Source of the DNA: an uncultured Lachnospiraceae bacterium
Lineage (GTDB): Bacteria; Bacillota_A; Clostridia; Lachnospirales; Lachnospiraceae
Assembly: GCA_910585855.1 (NCBI GenBank)
Contig: CAJUGZ010000219.1
Coordinates: forward strand, 1 to 7,433
Reading direction: 5' to 3'
DNA: 7,433 nt
Position 1 is the stretch's first letter. Each line of letters opens with the position of its first letter. Below the pieces are notes generated by a model. That model was given only the letters and a program-made list of their open reading frames with translations, made no database searches and was not told the origin of the DNA. Positions 6,612 through 7,433 of the stretch are shown in pieces. Position numbers and translations under genes: made by a program.

Positions 6612-7433
6612 ATGGTGATTACAATCGATATATTTGATGTGCTGAAGCTTGCATATGGTCTTGCCTTGTTTTTATTTGGAATGGATCTGATGAGCGATGC
6701 GATGAAAAAAGGTGCAGGAAATCAGTTAAAGGCAATTTTGGCTTCTCTGACTTCTAGTACAGTAAAAGGGTTTTTATTAGGATTAGGTGTTACGGCAATT
6801 ATTCAATCGTCTTCTGCAACAACGGTTATGGTAGTCGGATTTGTAAACTCAAAAGCAATGACGCTTTATCAGGCAGTCGGCGTTATTATGGGTGCAAATG
6901 TTGGAACTGCGATTACTTCATGGCTTACGGGATTTTCCGGTTTAGGAGCGGGAGGAGAGGCAGTTAGTAGTATTTTGCAGTGGATGAAGCCGGATTCTTG
7001 GGTACCGATTTTATGTTTGATCGGACTTGGACTGAAGATGTTTTCAAAAAGGGATCGAAAAAGAGATTTTGGCACGGTATTTTTAGGATTTGGAGTATTG
7101 ATGATTGGAATGGAAACCATGTCAGGGGCAGTTAGCGTACTGCGGACAAATACACAGTTTCAATCCTTATTTGTTATGTTTCGCAATCCAATCTTAGGAG
7201 TGATAGCAGGCATGGTACTGACAGCGATTGTGCAGTCATCTTCTGCATCGGTTGGTATTTTGCAGTCGCTTACTACAACAGGGGCGATTACTTATGGAGC
7301 GGCAATTCCGATTATTATGGGTCAAAATATCGGGACTTGCGTTACGGCAATGATTTCTGCATTAAGTGCCAATAAAAACGGAAAGCGGGCAGCACTCATA
7401 CATCTTTATTTTAATCTGATTGGTGTATTGGTG
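6612..7433 (+). CDS. Na+/phosphate cotransporter family protein, N-terminal part (runs off the window)
   Basis: This is the first 274 residues of an inner-membrane transporter of the Na/Pi cotransporter family (PF02690, NptA/YjbB-like), which usually moves phosphate with sodium. The two internal repeats typical of the family are visible: QSSSA at 65-69 followed by GANVGTA at 94-100, then QSSSA at 208-212 followed by GQNIGTC at 237-243. Hydrophobic helices surround them, and the charged stretch KRDRKRD (146-152) is a likely cytoplasmic loop. Full-length members are often about 550 residues with a C-terminal PhoU-like domain, which would lie outside the window. The start is uncertain: ATG 6612 touches the only purine-rich sequence (AGAGG), and the next codon, GTG 6615, gives just three bases of spacing. 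No other start fits the frame after its stop at 6558-6560. The substrate is inferred from the family only. Confidence 0.9.
   Translation, partial: MVITIDIFDVLKLAYGLALFLFGMDLMSDAMKKGAGNQLKAILASLTSSTVKGFLLGLGVTAIIQSSSATTVMVVGFVNSKAMTLYQAVGVIMGANVGTAITSWLTGFSGLGAGGEAVSSILQWMKPDSWVPILCLIGLGLKMFSKRDRKRDFGTVFLGFGVLMIGMETMSGAVSVLRTNTQFQSLFVMFRNPILGVIAGMVLTAIVQSSSASVGILQSLTTTGAITYGAAIPIIMGQNIGTCVTAMISALSANKNGKRAALIHLYFNLIGVLV

Noticed and set aside
6574..6618. 14-codon leader peptide whose TGA overlaps the GTG of the transporter gene
   Set aside because: Its ATG overlaps the -10 box of the strong promoter, so the main transcript would not contain it, and it has no ribosome site.

Overview
The window looks like a chromosomal stretch of an anaerobic, low-GC Firmicute, most likely a Lachnospiraceae-type Clostridium relative. 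The basis is AT-rich DNA, strong GGAGG-type ribosome sites, a one-chain PurL of the clostridial class, a short stand-alone Bfd-like iron-sulfur protein and a type I asparaginase. This placement is inference; no rRNA or other marker gene is present.

Layout. Positions 1-232 hold half of a repeat element cut by the window edge. An AT-rich leader (233-430) with a candidate promoter and short direct repeats precedes purL (431-4189), a 1252-residue phosphoribosylformylglycinamidine synthase. Eight bases after the purL stop begins a complete 325-bp element (4198-4522) with perfect 29-bp terminal inverted repeats. It is an inverted relative of the repeat at 1-232, so purL is bracketed by two facing copies. 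A stretch with no recognisable gene follows (4523-4850), then a strong hairpin terminator best oriented for leftward transcription (4851-4894) and a second, different palindromic element of 141 bp (4945-5085). A 58-residue [2Fe-2S] Bfd-like protein is encoded leftward at 5120-5296. Rightward genes are a 338-residue cytoplasmic asparaginase (5514-6530) and, behind its own near-consensus promoter, the first 274 residues of a Na+/phosphate cotransporter family protein that runs off the window.

The genes do not form one pathway. They are separate housekeeping units: de novo purine synthesis, an Fe-S protein, asparagine breakdown, and phosphate or anion transport. The unusual content is the intergenic DNA: three compact inverted-repeat elements of two types that share a GGACGC-type sequence at one end. 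No phage, toxin-antitoxin, CRISPR or defence genes are visible.
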